From Ruegeria denitrificans (GTDB lineage Bacteria > Pseudomonadota > Alphaproteobacteria > Rhodobacterales > Rhodobacteraceae): a stretch of DNA of 64,000 bases. How positions within the stretch are numbered: the first letter of the stretch is position 1; each line of letters starts with the position of its first letter. The position numbers and the translations under genes were made by a program. Shown here piece after piece: positions 8,450-16,660 of this stretch. The DNA lies in the NCBI RefSeq assembly GCF_001458295.1, contig NZ_CYUD01000007.1, positions 186,001-250,000 of the forward strand. The letters run 5' to 3'. The notes under the pieces were generated by a model. The model was not told the origin of the DNA and made no database searches. It saw nothing but the letters and a program-made list of their open reading frames with translations.

Positions 8450-9307
8450 CTACTCAATTGCAGTGCGAAATGTTGCGGTAAGCCGTTTGTTCAAACCGTG
8501 ATGAGGCTCGGCTGAGGAACCGTAGTTCAACTCTGCCAAGGCAGCGATGTCATTGAAAATGACTACGGAGCCGCCTTCTTCATTCGGGTAAACCAATAGT
8601 TTTTGGCAAAAGGCATCCAAACCAATTGCCGGAAAGCCCGCCATAGCCACGCCACCGGGTGCTGGTCCGCCGAACAGTAAGAGAACTGCATCCGGCAGTT
8701 CCACCCCCAGATGGGACGCTTCGGCCGCAAAATCGACTTCCCCAAACCAGACCGTATCGTCCTGCTCCATCACTGCTTTTCTGAGACGTTCCACTGCCTT
8801 TGGTACGCTGAGCTGAGATCGCAGTTCGATGACCCCATAGTCGGCAAACAACCCGTTGGTCGGCGCTGGTGTTGCATCCAAGTTGTTTAGAACTTCGAGC
8901 ATCTTGCTCTGAAATGTATTTAACGCTTGGATGTCATTCAGACCATGCCGCACTTTGAGAAACTGAGAGTCTGTATAGGCGATCTGCGGGCGATCATCCT
9001 GATCGAAGGAAAGAACGCGAAGAGGAAGGTCCAGACCTGCTCGCACGGTCTCTTCTAGAAAGGGCGTGTTTATCTCTGGATCAGAGAAAATGAGCACACG
9101 AGACGCTGGCATTTCTACGCCTTCGGCTTTGGCCAAGCGCGCGTGATTTATCGATGCGATTGGAGTAGCTCCCGCTTCGGCAACGGCAGTCTCAATCGCT
9201 AAGAAGTTTTTGTCCACCGCGGTCTGGACAGATGACGATTGTGTAAAAGCGGATGTCGCAACCGAAACAGTTGCAATCATCGAGAAAACAAAGCCAAACC
9301 TCACCAT
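8450..9307 (-). CDS. Secreted protein with two DUF302 domains
   Basis: A signal peptide (residues 1-22, hydrophobic stretch ending AFTQ) is followed by two DUF302-like modules, about 30-155 and 165-285. Each module has the pattern of an Asn/Asp-ending VLIFSDPE or VLLLFGGP strand, a FLEE or FCQK helix and a LPLRVL or LLVYPNEEG strand; the H-x-R/K-A segment (INHARLAKAEG) is typical. DUF302 proteins are periplasmic or cytoplasmic and lack an established function. The gene lies 16 bases after the DUF4345 gene on the same strand, probably one operon. Confidence 0.7.
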   Translation of the reverse strand: MVRFGFVFSMIATVSVATSAFTQSSSVQTAVDKNFLAIETAVAEAGATPIASINHARLAKAEGVEMPASRVLIFSDPEINTPFLEETVRAGLDLPLRVLSFDQDDRPQIAYTDSQFLKVRHGLNDIQALNTFQSKMLEVLNNLDATPAPTNGLFADYGVIELRSQLSVPKAVERLRKAVMEQDDTVWFGEVDFAAEASHLGVELPDAVLLLFGGPAPGGVAMAGFPAIGLDAFCQKLLVYPNEEGGSVVIFNDIAALAELNYGSSAEPHHGLNKRLTATFRTAIE

Positions 9308-9323
9308 TTTGCCACTTCCTTTT

Positions 9324-9698
9324 TTATTGTACTTTTGTCAGGGAAACCGCCGCCAGAGCCGCAAAAGCTATCTCGGCCGCAAGGTAAAAGAGAAGTATCC
9401 CGTTCGGAACTCCATCGATAAGAATGCTTAGTAAGCGTCCAACGGCCAGTCCCGACATAAACAAAAATAGAATCCACAGCGCGGGGCGTTGTAATTCTGG
9501 TTTCAAAGCGGCCGCCAACCAAAACAATGCGTTTGCCAGGTAAAGACCCATAACCGCTCGGAACACGTGGGTTTGGTTCGTACCTTCCACCGGAAATCCC
9601 AGCAAAACTGGGATCGAACTGCCGGGCATCAGACCGTATGATAACGCAATTGGCACGAGGCCGACGGCAGCAAGCAGAAGGACGAATCTAGCACTCAT
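9324..9698 (-). CDS. DUF4345 family membrane protein
   Basis: 124 residues with four predicted membrane segments (about 5-25, 46-64, 71-90, 99-120). The THVFRAVMGLYLANALFW and MSGLAVGRLLSILIDGVP segments match the DUF4345 pattern, in which a conserved Arg and Gly lie in the second and third helices. The function of the family is unknown. AAGGAGTCCTCC immediately precedes the ATG. It is the first gene of a two-gene operon with the DUF302 gene. Confidence 0.75.
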   Translation of the reverse strand: MSARFVLLLAAVGLVPIALSYGLMPGSSIPVLLGFPVEGTNQTHVFRAVMGLYLANALFWLAAALKPELQRPALWILFLFMSGLAVGRLLSILIDGVPNGILLFYLAAEIAFAALAAVSLTKVQ

Positions 9699-9883
9699 GG
9701 AGGACTCCTTCTTGTAGAGGTTTCGCTTTGTTTACAAAATTCTTGATCGGTCTATTGAGGCATCCGATGATCCGAAACGGATGCCCACGCTACGCTTTGA
9801 AAGGCGTATCCGACAGGCCAAGTCGAGCTTTCTGAAGAGCGAGCCGGTACTGCGCAGCCGTTTTCAGCTACGCAGCAGACAGG

Positions 9884-10183
9884 TCACAATGCGCCTTCGT
9901 CGCCAAGGAACTCGATACCAGCTGTCGTGCCATCACTGTAAGCTATGCAATTCCAAGGAGCACGATCCTCGCCAACGCCTACAGTGACCTGTGTTCCTGC
10001 CTCGCTAAACGCGGATGAGAGCACCACGACTTGCGAATTGTTTGTCGTATTGGCTACATCTCGCAAACACGCCTGCTGAGCCGGCGTGAGCTCGGCGGAC
10101 GCGCTTGATGTACTCGTATCGTCGCAGGCCGCAAGCAGTGCGAAACATGTCGTGCCTGCAATCATCACCATCTTGTTAGACAT
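9884..10183 (-). CDS. Small putative lipoprotein
   Basis: 99 residues with a lipoprotein-type leader: hydrophobic stretch and lipobox-like LLAAC at residues 16-20, Cys20 being the likely lipid-modified residue. The mature part is short, with a DVANTTNNSQVVVLSSAFSE segment and a WNC near the C-terminus, and was not recognised as a named family. GGGAGAAGAAA precedes the ATG. It is monocistronic. Confidence 0.7.
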   Translation of the reverse strand: MSNKMVMIAGTTCFALLAACDDTSTSSASAELTPAQQACLRDVANTTNNSQVVVLSSAFSEAGTQVTVGVGEDRAPWNCIAYSDGTTAGIEFLGDEGAL

Positions 10184-10247
10184 TTTCTTCTCCCTCTGGT
10201 TTCCTTGAAATTAGTGAAATTGGATGGGCTTGTTTGAGTTTCTCGCG

Positions 10248-10439
10248 TCAGAGCAGGCTATGGAACATACTTCGACCCTGTGATTTCCCTTTCCAACAAC
10301 TTGTCGCGGGGGGCTTGGCGTGCAGAGCGATTTTACGTTTACTGCTAAGACCTCCAACAACGTGAGATTTCCGAATGAAGTCACTGGCAAAGGCTAGAAC
10401 AAACTCTGGAAAGAGGGCGAGTACGTTAATTTTGGGCAT
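10248..10439 (-). CDS. Hypothetical small protein
   Basis: A 63-residue frame beginning MPKINVLALFPEFVLAFASD, preceded by a very good ribosome site (GGGAGGACGCG). No family recognised; the second half is basic and looks unstructured, and the frame may be decayed or frameshifted. Its upstream side carries a 12-bp stem-loop at 10473-10510. Confidence 0.3.
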   Translation of the reverse strand: MPKINVLALFPEFVLAFASDFIRKSHVVGGLSSKRKIALHAKPPATSCWKGKSQGRSMFHSLL

Positions 10440-10472
10440 CGCGTCCTCCCAACGCTCAATCTTTGTAAAGTG

Positions 10473-10529
10473 CCTTCCGACTGCCAGCACTCACTCCAGC
10501 AGTCGGAAGGGCCCGACAAATCGGGCGAC
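10473..10529. other. Tandem inverted repeats
   Basis: CCTTCCGACTGC at 10473-10484 and GCAGTCGGAAGG at 10499-10510 form a perfect 12-bp inverted repeat with a 14-base loop. Directly after it, GCCCGACAAATCGGGC forms a second 6-bp hairpin. No T tract follows on either strand, so a simple terminator is unlikely; an attenuator, a transcript 5' structure or a mobile-element remnant are possible. The flanking 10530-10735 is AT-rich and holds no recognised gene. Confidence 0.55.
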
Positions 10530-10750
10530 AGCGACAACAACGGAGGTAAATAAAGTTGTGTCGAATTCGCATATTTGAATCTAATTTTTTACAAATCAAT
10601 ATTTTTTCCGCGCGTAAAATTCTTTACGCTCTCGTGCGATAGGCTTCTGCTTTCAAACAAAAAGGTAAGAGGGAGCATCCTAAGGGGCGAGTGCGTTCTC
10701 TAGAGCGGCGAAGCGTTTGAGGCCGCACAGAAACTTAGAAAGGGTTGAAA

Positions 10751-11266
10751 ATGGGGTTTGTGGAAGCAGTTAAAACGTGTTTCTCGAAATACTTCCAGTT
10801 CTCCGGTCGGGCCATACGCTCAGAATACTGGTGGTTCTTCTTGTTTGTGGTTCTCATGAGTGCTGCTTTAGCTGTGCTGGATACGATCATATTCGGGACG
10901 GACCCCGAAACAGGGCAGGGATCTCGGGTTCTGTCCTCTGTTTTCCAACTGGCTGTTCTCATACCCATGCTGGCCGCCGGTTGGCGGAGGCTGCATGATA
11001 CAGGACGACCTGGCTGGTATTTGCTGCTGCCGATGGCGCTCAGCATTACAACGCTCTTTGTTATGCTGGGTGGGGTGGCGTTCTTCTCGGTTTTGGAGCA
11101 AGGGACCGAGAACCCTGACGCATTACGAGGACCCGCGGCAGTCCTGGGCGTGACCGGTATTGTTGTTGTCTCAATTCTTCAATTGGTTCTGTCCATTCTG
11201 ATGATCTGGTGGTTGACGCGCCCTTCGGAAGAAGGCGCAAACGAATACGGCGAACCTGTTTCCTGA
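10751..11266 (+). CDS. DUF805 inner-membrane protein
   Basis: 171 residues from the ATG at 10751 (AGAAAGGG 6 bases upstream; a TTG two codons earlier is also in frame). The DUF805 signature is clear: FSGRAIRSEYWWFFLFVVL near the N-terminus and LAAGWRRLHDTGRPGWYLLLP in the middle, with four membrane segments. E. coli relatives are YhaH and YhaI; function unknown. It is followed 73 bases later by a secreted-protein gene on the same strand. Confidence 0.88.
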   Translation: MGFVEAVKTCFSKYFQFSGRAIRSEYWWFFLFVVLMSAALAVLDTIIFGTDPETGQGSRVLSSVFQLAVLIPMLAAGWRRLHDTGRPGWYLLLPMALSITTLFVMLGGVAFFSVLEQGTENPDALRGPAAVLGVTGIVVVSILQLVLSILMIWWLTRPSEEGANEYGEPVS

Positions 11267-11339
11267 TCTGGCTGTCCGGGCAATTGGCTGGAATCTCTGC
11301 TGAACGACAGTGCGAACCGTAACTCAATGGAGAGAAAAA

Positions 11340-12110
11340 ATGAGCTTAAAAACCATTTCCATTGGAATGCTACTGATGGCAGGAGCGACCACAGCATCAG
11401 CGGAGTGGTCGTTCAACTCCGGGCCTAATCCCAATGCATTTATTCAGACAGGAAACATGACGCTGGAACTTCAGTGTGACCGTATCCGCTTTGCACCGGC
11501 TGGATTCGAGGACAGCCAGGACATTGCGGACAAGCAGGGGCTTTCCATTCGTTTTTTGAAGAACGGCACCACCGAAGTTGGAGCATTTCAGGTTGGCGCA
11601 GAAAACGCTGCCGTGCAGATCGTCGACAACTATCCCGTCGAGGTCAGTTTCAATAGTCAGCCGGACTATGGTTTTGTTCTGGATCAGCTTGCGGCCAATG
11701 CATCGGTTAATCTGTCGATGATTGATCAGGATGTCAGCTATGGGATCTTTGACTTGAAAGGTTCCAGCGCAGCAATTCGGTCCCTTCGTTCTGCGTGCGT
11801 TTCAGAAGTTAGCCAAGAGACCTCCTACGAAGCGCCCGAAGGCATCGTCTATTGTGGTGGCGGAGCGATAGAGCGCGTGATCGAACCCGTAATTTTGGAC
11901 AAGCCGGAGGGGGAGTGGGACGCGCGAGTAATGGTTAACGGCGAGCCGATCAGAGCCATGACGGCCTACAGTTACTTCGGGAACTCTGAGCCGCCCGCTG
12001 GATTTGTCGTTGCCCTGCTTGGGGAAGACAGGTCCGAGTTTCTGATTTTTAGCGACGGCTCGGCAAACTGGCTGGAATATGGGGACTACAGGTATGATCA
12101 GTGCAATTGA
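11340..12110 (+). CDS. Hypothetical secreted protein
   Basis: The ATG at 11340, preceded by GGAGAGAAAA, opens a clear signal peptide (MSLKTISIGMLLMAGATTASA, cleavage before EWSF). The mature protein of about 235 residues is unrecognised. It has two Cys residues in the middle that may pair (in LQCDRIRF and RSACVSEV) plus two near IVYCGGG and the extreme C-terminus, consistent with disulfides in the periplasm. No catalytic motif is visible. Confidence 0.7.
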   Translation: MSLKTISIGMLLMAGATTASAEWSFNSGPNPNAFIQTGNMTLELQCDRIRFAPAGFEDSQDIADKQGLSIRFLKNGTTEVGAFQVGAENAAVQIVDNYPVEVSFNSQPDYGFVLDQLAANASVNLSMIDQDVSYGIFDLKGSSAAIRSLRSACVSEVSQETSYEAPEGIVYCGGGAIERVIEPVILDKPEGEWDARVMVNGEPIRAMTAYSYFGNSEPPAGFVVALLGEDRSEFLIFSDGSANWLEYGDYRYDQCN

Positions 12111-12116
12111 TACCTC

Positions 12117-12389
12117 CTTCCAACCAGCTTCCAAAGTAGTGCGTCAGATGAAATGTTTGGCTTCCGGAATGGTGCTGGTTTCGGGTCTAGGAAGCGTGTG
12201 GCATTTCAATTCTCGGGTGGTGATGTCGCCCATGCTCATGCGCATCTGATACCGCTTCTCGACAAGTACGATGTCACCTCGCGACGCTACATCGAGCAAG
12301 AAGTAATCACCTTCAAACCAATCCCGAATCCGGGGAACAACGAGCTCCGAACCTTTGCCAAACTAATTGCGGATGCTCTCGACCGATGA
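12117..12389 (+). pseudogene. HIT-family protein, N-terminally truncated
   Basis: The frame contains SDEMFGFRNGAGFGS and then VAHAHAHLIPL, the His-x-His-x-His active-site motif of HIT nucleotide hydrolases/transferases, followed by a normal-looking C-terminal tail. The first half of a HIT domain (about 50-60 residues) is absent upstream, where the frame runs into the previous gene. The first possible ATG is at 12153. Likely a remnant, although the catalytic triad survives. Confidence 0.5.
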
Positions 12390-12637
12390 TGTAACTTTGG
12401 GCTCTTACCGATATTCTATGCCAAGGCCGGTCAGTTGTTACTCCAGTCAGACTGAAGCACCAAGATACATTTCGCTACGTCGTCTTTTCTCATTGATCTG
12501 GTACTGACTTCGACAGATAGAGAGGTGTGCGGTGGCTGTCTTCCTTCGCAAGTGGCGCGTCAAAGCGCTGCCGGAGGACCTCCGGTGGCCTTTATTCATG
12601 GCTTACGCACCAGCCACAGGCCCTATCAGAGGACGTC

Positions 12638-13408
12638 ATGCCCTTTTCACCTGACGGTCAAGACCGCGCTACTCGCGCCATTGACCCATTGCCAATACGC
12701 CTTATCAAGCGCGCTATACTGGTTCTTGTCGGCCTGTTTTATTTCCTCTTCGTGGCCTTTGCCCCTCTTCTTTGCGTTCGGCGCAGAGGGTTTCGGGGTT
12801 GGTATTGGCGCCTGGTGAAACGGTCATGTTCCCGCCTGCTGTGGCTCCTCAGCATCCGCGTCGAGATGCGTCCTGAGGAAAAGAATGCCCTCGCCGCCGA
12901 CACCAACAGCATCATCGTGGTTAACCACCGTAGCCATCTCGATGGCTTCAGTCTCATGCATGTGGTGCCCGACACCAAATGGTTCACTTTCGCTGCGAAA
13001 TCAGAGTTCTGGAACAGCAAACTCCTGCGTACTGGTTTTGATGGAGCGGGTCTCGTCCCTATCAACCGGGATTCCGGTTCAACGGCCATGGATACGCTGA
13101 CAAAGGCTGTCAGGGAAATGCCTGCCCGTTGTTCCATTGTGCTATTCCCAGAAGGCACCCGGGCCAAAACAGAATCGCTAGGGGACTTTAAGGCGGGTGC
13201 TGTATTAGTCGCCCGAGAAACCGGCCGCACGATCACCCCTATTGTCATCCACGACAGCGATAGTCTACTTCCACGCGGCAAACATTTACCGCGCAGCGGG
13301 ACGATCCGTGTGGAGGCTTTGCCAACATTTACGTGCGATCCTACCGCTAGTGTGGATGAGGATCTGGCGCGATTGCGCAGGCAGATGATGGCTGTATTTG
13401 AGCGGTGA
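12638..13408 (+). CDS. plsC: PlsC-type 1-acylglycerol-3-phosphate acyltransferase
   Basis: The ATG at 12638 has AGAGGA at 12629-12634 and gives 256 residues; a GTG at 12527 is also in frame. A membrane segment (about 20-45) precedes the acyltransferase block: NHRSHLDGFS (NHx4D), a region around GLVPINRDSG, and the FPEGTRAKTE motif. These are the substrate and catalytic motifs of lysophosphatidate acyltransferases. The enzyme would acylate at the inner membrane in phospholipid or ornithine-lipid synthesis (OlsA is a possible alternative). It is monocistronic. Confidence 0.85.
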   Translation: MPFSPDGQDRATRAIDPLPIRLIKRAILVLVGLFYFLFVAFAPLLCVRRRGFRGWYWRLVKRSCSRLLWLLSIRVEMRPEEKNALAADTNSIIVVNHRSHLDGFSLMHVVPDTKWFTFAAKSEFWNSKLLRTGFDGAGLVPINRDSGSTAMDTLTKAVREMPARCSIVLFPEGTRAKTESLGDFKAGAVLVARETGRTITPIVIHDSDSLLPRGKHLPRSGTIRVEALPTFTCDPTASVDEDLARLRRQMMAVFER

Positions 13409-13737
13409 AGTCTGTTTGACAGAAATATGTAGAAACCGAGTTTGTTGAGTTTCCGCTACGCGTAGCGGCAGATAACAGATTTGCAGAGCAGTTGTACTTG
13501 TTGGTGGGATTTTCTCCAACGGGTATCGATATTCGAAGACCTAGTTAGTACCCGTATTTCAGTATGCTCTTGGCCATTCGTATTTATGGATGGGCTGCTT
13601 GGTATTGTCTCTGAATTCTCAGAAGAGAATGGACAATTAAGTGCCCTGATCTCGCGATTCTTGCCGGAGGCAGAAAATGCAGGGGAGACACGAATTTGCC
13701 AGATGCTGTACGACGTATGAGTGACCAAAAGCTAACA
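13409..13737. other. Intergenic region, no supported gene
   Basis: A 16-bp perfect palindrome CCGCTACGCGTAGCGG lies at 13453-13468, 45 bases after the acyltransferase stop; it may act as a weak terminator stem but lacks a T tract. Overlapping short frames on both strands have no recognisable product. Confidence 0.5.
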
Positions 13738-14157
13738 CTAAGCTGCCATCAGACCACCAGCATCGCCTGCGATACCGACTATGCAATCATCGCCGATCTG
13801 AATGCGATTTGCCGGGCTTTCCCCTCCGAGTTCCAGTTTGGGAGAGGTTAACCAGAACGCGCATTGCCACGGGGTCATTTCACGTGGCAGGGCTTTCAAC
13901 ACTTTTTCCATCAAAGGAAGCGGGGTTCCATCCTGAGCAAACTGGAAAGATGGATAGGCGTTGGCTCCTTTGTAAGGTAAAGAAAGTACCTTCCCGGTTC
14001 GTGTCCAGATGTCGGCTATCCGCGTGATCTGCCAGGAGCCCTTCTGCCATTGTGCGTGCACGCCTACATCGTCCAGCAACGGATACTCACGCGCAAAATC
14101 ATCCATCCGGATGTCATTGACCGCGCAACAATGCCCCTCGAAATTATGCAAATACAT
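13738..14157 (-). CDS. ParS/MbcA/Xre-like antitoxin domain protein (orphan)
   Basis: 139 residues. The second half has the pattern of the MbcA/ParS/Xre antitoxin C-terminal toxin-binding domain: AYPSFQF followed by DGTPLPLMEKVLKALP, WQCAFWLTSP, LELGGESPA and a final IGDDCIVGIAGDAG. This domain normally accompanies a RES-domain toxin that degrades NAD or ADP-ribosylates its target. No RES gene lies on either side here. The N-terminal half does not show a clear helix-turn-helix, so DNA binding is doubtful. The assignment is by pattern and moderate. Confidence 0.5.
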   Translation of the reverse strand: MYLHNFEGHCCAVNDIRMDDFAREYPLLDDVGVHAQWQKGSWQITRIADIWTRTGKVLSLPYKGANAYPSFQFAQDGTPLPLMEKVLKALPREMTPWQCAFWLTSPKLELGGESPANRIQIGDDCIVGIAGDAGGLMAA

Positions 14158-14658
14158 CTACTTACTCACTGAACTCACTAACAATTCATGAAACGATACT
14201 GCCAAAAAACCGTTCTAACCAAAGTTAAGAAGTTCACATTGGGCAAATTAAACTTCAGCTAACCTCGTTTTTTATACCTAGCGCGCTGAAATTATTGTTG
14301 GTTTGCTTACGATGACCCGCCGTTCTGATGCTCGAAAAACCAGTTCTGGATTCCTGGCTTTGTTACTCATTGGAGTAGTAATCCTCACAAGATGAGGGCA
14401 TTGGTCATGAATCTACCGAACCAATCTCTGGTTTGTGAGTGATCAAGATCAGCGCGTTGGACAAAGCCGCCAGTCACTCAGTCCAGTGTTGGAAACTAGT
14501 ACCGAGCGCGGGCTCTCTTTTCTACGATCACGATCCTCCTCGTCTGACACTCCCGCAAAAAGACATACAGTCCTGATTCTAAGATTAGCGTGACACCAAC
14601 CGGGATGGGGAGGTTTTGTATTTCTACCGACCTAAATTCTTTTCTCTGGTCATAATAC
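14158..14658. other. Intergenic region, nothing recognised
   Basis: About 500 AT-rich bases between the antitoxin-like gene and the TetR promoter. No coding frame, RNA gene or repeat could be supported. Confidence 0.5.
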
Positions 14659-14672
14659 GGACTGACCATTCC
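14659..14672. promoter_or_regulatory. TetR operator-like site 1
   Basis: GGACTGACCATTCC fits GGAC-N6-WTCC, the pattern shared with sites at 14703 and 15393. It lies about 50 bases upstream of the TetR start. Confidence 0.55.
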
Positions 14673-14702
14673 AAAAACTTCCTACCGCCACCTTGAATTT
14701 CT

Positions 14703-14716
14703 GGACCAATCATTCC
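14703..14716. promoter_or_regulatory. TetR operator-like site 2
   Basis: GGACCAATCATTCC, within TGGACCAATCATTCCA, ends 5 bases before the TetR start codon and occupies the place of a ribosome site. Binding here would block its own gene. Confidence 0.6.
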
Positions 14717-14721
14717 AAATC

Positions 14722-15324
14722 ATGCGCATGAGCAAAAAAACTCTCCCAAATGGCGACATCAAATCATCCGCAGGTCCAGGTAGACCTCGTGCCTTTGACG
14801 AAGCTGAGGCATTGGAAAAAGCCTTGTGCGTATTCTGGCACAAGGGCTACGAGACCGCGTCCCTGGACGATCTGACCAAGGCCATGGGTTTGAGTCGGTC
14901 TAGCTTCTATGGTGCGTTCGGCAACAAGCAGGCTTTGTTTCACAAAGCCCTCAGCCACTATTCAAGGCGTGGTTTGAAAGAGCTGCGTGACGTTGCTGAT
15001 GCAGGCGGAGATGACCCTGTTGGTGCGATAATGGAAGCTTTGGCGAACCCGCAAGGCGGTCGTGATGGCTGCATGCTTATCAACTGCCTGACGGAACTTG
15101 CTCCTCATGATGATGAAGTGGCGGCTCTCGGGCGGCAGCATTTGGAGAATATTGACGAGATTATTGCGAGAGCGCTTGAGCCTTCGGATCCGGGACAGGC
15201 CCTCAACAAGGCACGCGCCTTTGCGTCCCTTGCAATCGGAACACTAGCCTTGCGCAAGGCGGGCGTTCCCGCTGAGCAGATATCGCAAACCCTGAAACAA
15301 GCCCGGTTGGTGATTTCGCCATAA
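14722..15324 (+). CDS. TetR/AcrR-family regulator (NemR-like context)
   Basis: 200 residues. After a basic tail, residues about 22-70 form the TetR helix-turn-helix: FDEAEALEKALCVFWHKGYE, then LDDLTKAMGLSRSSFYGAFG, ending NKQALFHKAL. The C-terminal ligand domain contains a Cys-rich GCMLINCLTEL segment that could sense electrophiles, as Cys residues do in NemR. It precedes an Old Yellow Enzyme gene by 122 bases, the NemR-NemA arrangement. Start is ATG 14722 or 14728; neither has a Shine-Dalgarno sequence. Three operator-like palindromes flank the gene, pointing to autoregulation and control of the reductase. Confidence 0.85.
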   Translation: MRMSKKTLPNGDIKSSAGPGRPRAFDEAEALEKALCVFWHKGYETASLDDLTKAMGLSRSSFYGAFGNKQALFHKALSHYSRRGLKELRDVADAGGDDPVGAIMEALANPQGGRDGCMLINCLTELAPHDDEVAALGRQHLENIDEIIARALEPSDPGQALNKARAFASLAIGTLALRKAGVPAEQISQTLKQARLVISP

Positions 15325-15392
15325 GGCCTCCCGCCGCCTTAAAGAAATGAAACCTAAAACAAACTCAATAATGAGACAGTGACCCTAATATT

Positions 15393-15406
15393 GGACTGAT
15401 TGATCC
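15393..15406. promoter_or_regulatory. TetR operator-like site 3
   Basis: GGACTGATTGATCC, inside the 20-base palindromic ATTGGACTGATTGATCCAAT, lies 41 bases upstream of the Old Yellow Enzyme start. It is the most symmetric of the three sites. Confidence 0.65.
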
Positions 15407-15446
15407 AATAATATCTGAACGAAGTTTACCAAAGAAGGAAGCAGCA

Positions 15447-16553
15447 ATGGCTGATGAAAAACTGTTCTCCGGCATCAAAGCTGGTGCAATCGAGCTGAAA
15501 AACCGCGTTGTCATGGCGCCATTGACCCGCAATCGGGCAAGAGCCGAGGATGACAGTGTCCAAGAATTGCAGGCTAAGTACTACGCCCAGCGGGCGGGTG
15601 CAGGTCTGATCATCACGGAGGCTTCGCAAATCTCGCCCCAAGGCAAGGGCTATGCCTGGACGCCCGGCATTTATTCCGAAGCGCAGATCGACGGCTGGAA
15701 AAAAGTGACTGAGGCCGTCCATGCCAAGGACGGGAAGATTGTAATCCAGCTTTGGCATGTAGGCCGGATTTCGCATTACAGCTTGCAGCAGGATGGTGGC
15801 GCCCCTGTTGCACCATCCGCAATTGGAGCTAAGGCCAAGACGTTTGATGGTGAGCAGTTTGTTGAAACATCTGAACCGCGGGCTCTGGCCATCGAAGAAA
15901 TTGCTGGCATCGTTGCGGACTACCGGAGGGCCGCGGAAAACGCCAAAGAGGCCGGTTTCGACGGTGTCGAGGTCCACGCAGCCAACGGATACCTTATCGA
16001 TCAATTCCTGCGGGACGAATCCAACAGGCGTGAAGACGAATACGGCGGTCCTGTCGAGAATAGAGCACGGTTCCTGAAAGAGGTTATGGACGTGGTTGTC
16101 GATGTCTGGGGCGCCGACCGCGTTGGTGTCCGCCTCAGCCCCTTCTCGGACGCCAACAACATCTCCGACAGTGACCCGCAGGCGACATTCACCCATGCGG
16201 TCAAATTGCTGAATGGCTATGGGCTGGCCTATCTCCATCTCGTGGAGGGACAGACCGGCGGCCCGCGCGATATTCCGGAAGGTGGCGATCTGAAGGCGCT
16301 CTATGAATTGTTTGACGGTGCCAAAATGGGCAACAACGCTTATGACCGGGAAATGGCGGTTGAAGCGGTTGAAACCGGAGCCGTCGATCTGGTGGCCTTT
16401 GGCCGGCCGTTTATTTCCAACCCTGATCTTGTCAACCGGTTGGAGAAAGGCGCCGCTCTGAATGAGCTCGATCCAACTACCCTCTACGGCGGCAATGAAA
16501 AAGGGTACACCGATTACCCGGCACTGGAAGAGAAAGCGGTTGCCGCAGAGTAA
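15447..16553 (+). CDS. nemA: Alkene reductase, Old Yellow Enzyme family (NemA-like)
   Basis: 368 residues, the usual OYE length, with AAGGAAG before the ATG. Family features: FMN-site VVMAPLTRNRA near the N-terminus, TEASQISPQGKGY, QLWHVGRISH, the substrate-binding His and Asn pair in GVEVHAANGYLIDQFL, DEYGGPVENRARFL, and the phosphate-binding GAVDLVAFGRPFISNPDLV. Such NADPH enzymes reduce activated C=C bonds, N-ethylmaleimide and nitro compounds in the cytoplasm. It is the presumed target of the TetR gene before it. Confidence 0.93.
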   Translation: MADEKLFSGIKAGAIELKNRVVMAPLTRNRARAEDDSVQELQAKYYAQRAGAGLIITEASQISPQGKGYAWTPGIYSEAQIDGWKKVTEAVHAKDGKIVIQLWHVGRISHYSLQQDGGAPVAPSAIGAKAKTFDGEQFVETSEPRALAIEEIAGIVADYRRAAENAKEAGFDGVEVHAANGYLIDQFLRDESNRREDEYGGPVENRARFLKEVMDVVVDVWGADRVGVRLSPFSDANNISDSDPQATFTHAVKLLNGYGLAYLHLVEGQTGGPRDIPEGGDLKALYELFDGAKMGNNAYDREMAVEAVETGAVDLVAFGRPFISNPDLVNRLEKGAALNELDPTTLYGGNEKGYTDYPALEEKAVAAE

Positions 16554-16596
16554 TACATCGCTCTAGCCTCCGTAGTGACAGGCAATACAAAATAGA

Positions 16597-16660
16597 GTGA
16601 GCGCGCCGATTTGGACGCGCTCACCTCGCGGTTACGGCAATATCCTTTCTTGAAGCCGGG
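16597..16660. repeat. Dispersed hairpin repeat, copy 1
   Basis: GTGAGCGCG / CGCGCTCAC make a perfect 9-bp stem with a 10-base loop (16597-16624), followed by CACCT, GCGGTTACG and a TCCTTTCTTGAAGC-like tail. The same arrangement occurs at 24074-24140. Confidence 0.7.

Noticed and set aside
13456..13728. Overlapping frames on both strands after the acyltransferase gene
   Set aside because: Neither has a ribosome site or family pattern.
15426..16238. 270-codon minus-strand frame over the Old Yellow Enzyme gene
   Set aside because: Antisense of a clear OYE gene; no recognisable domain.
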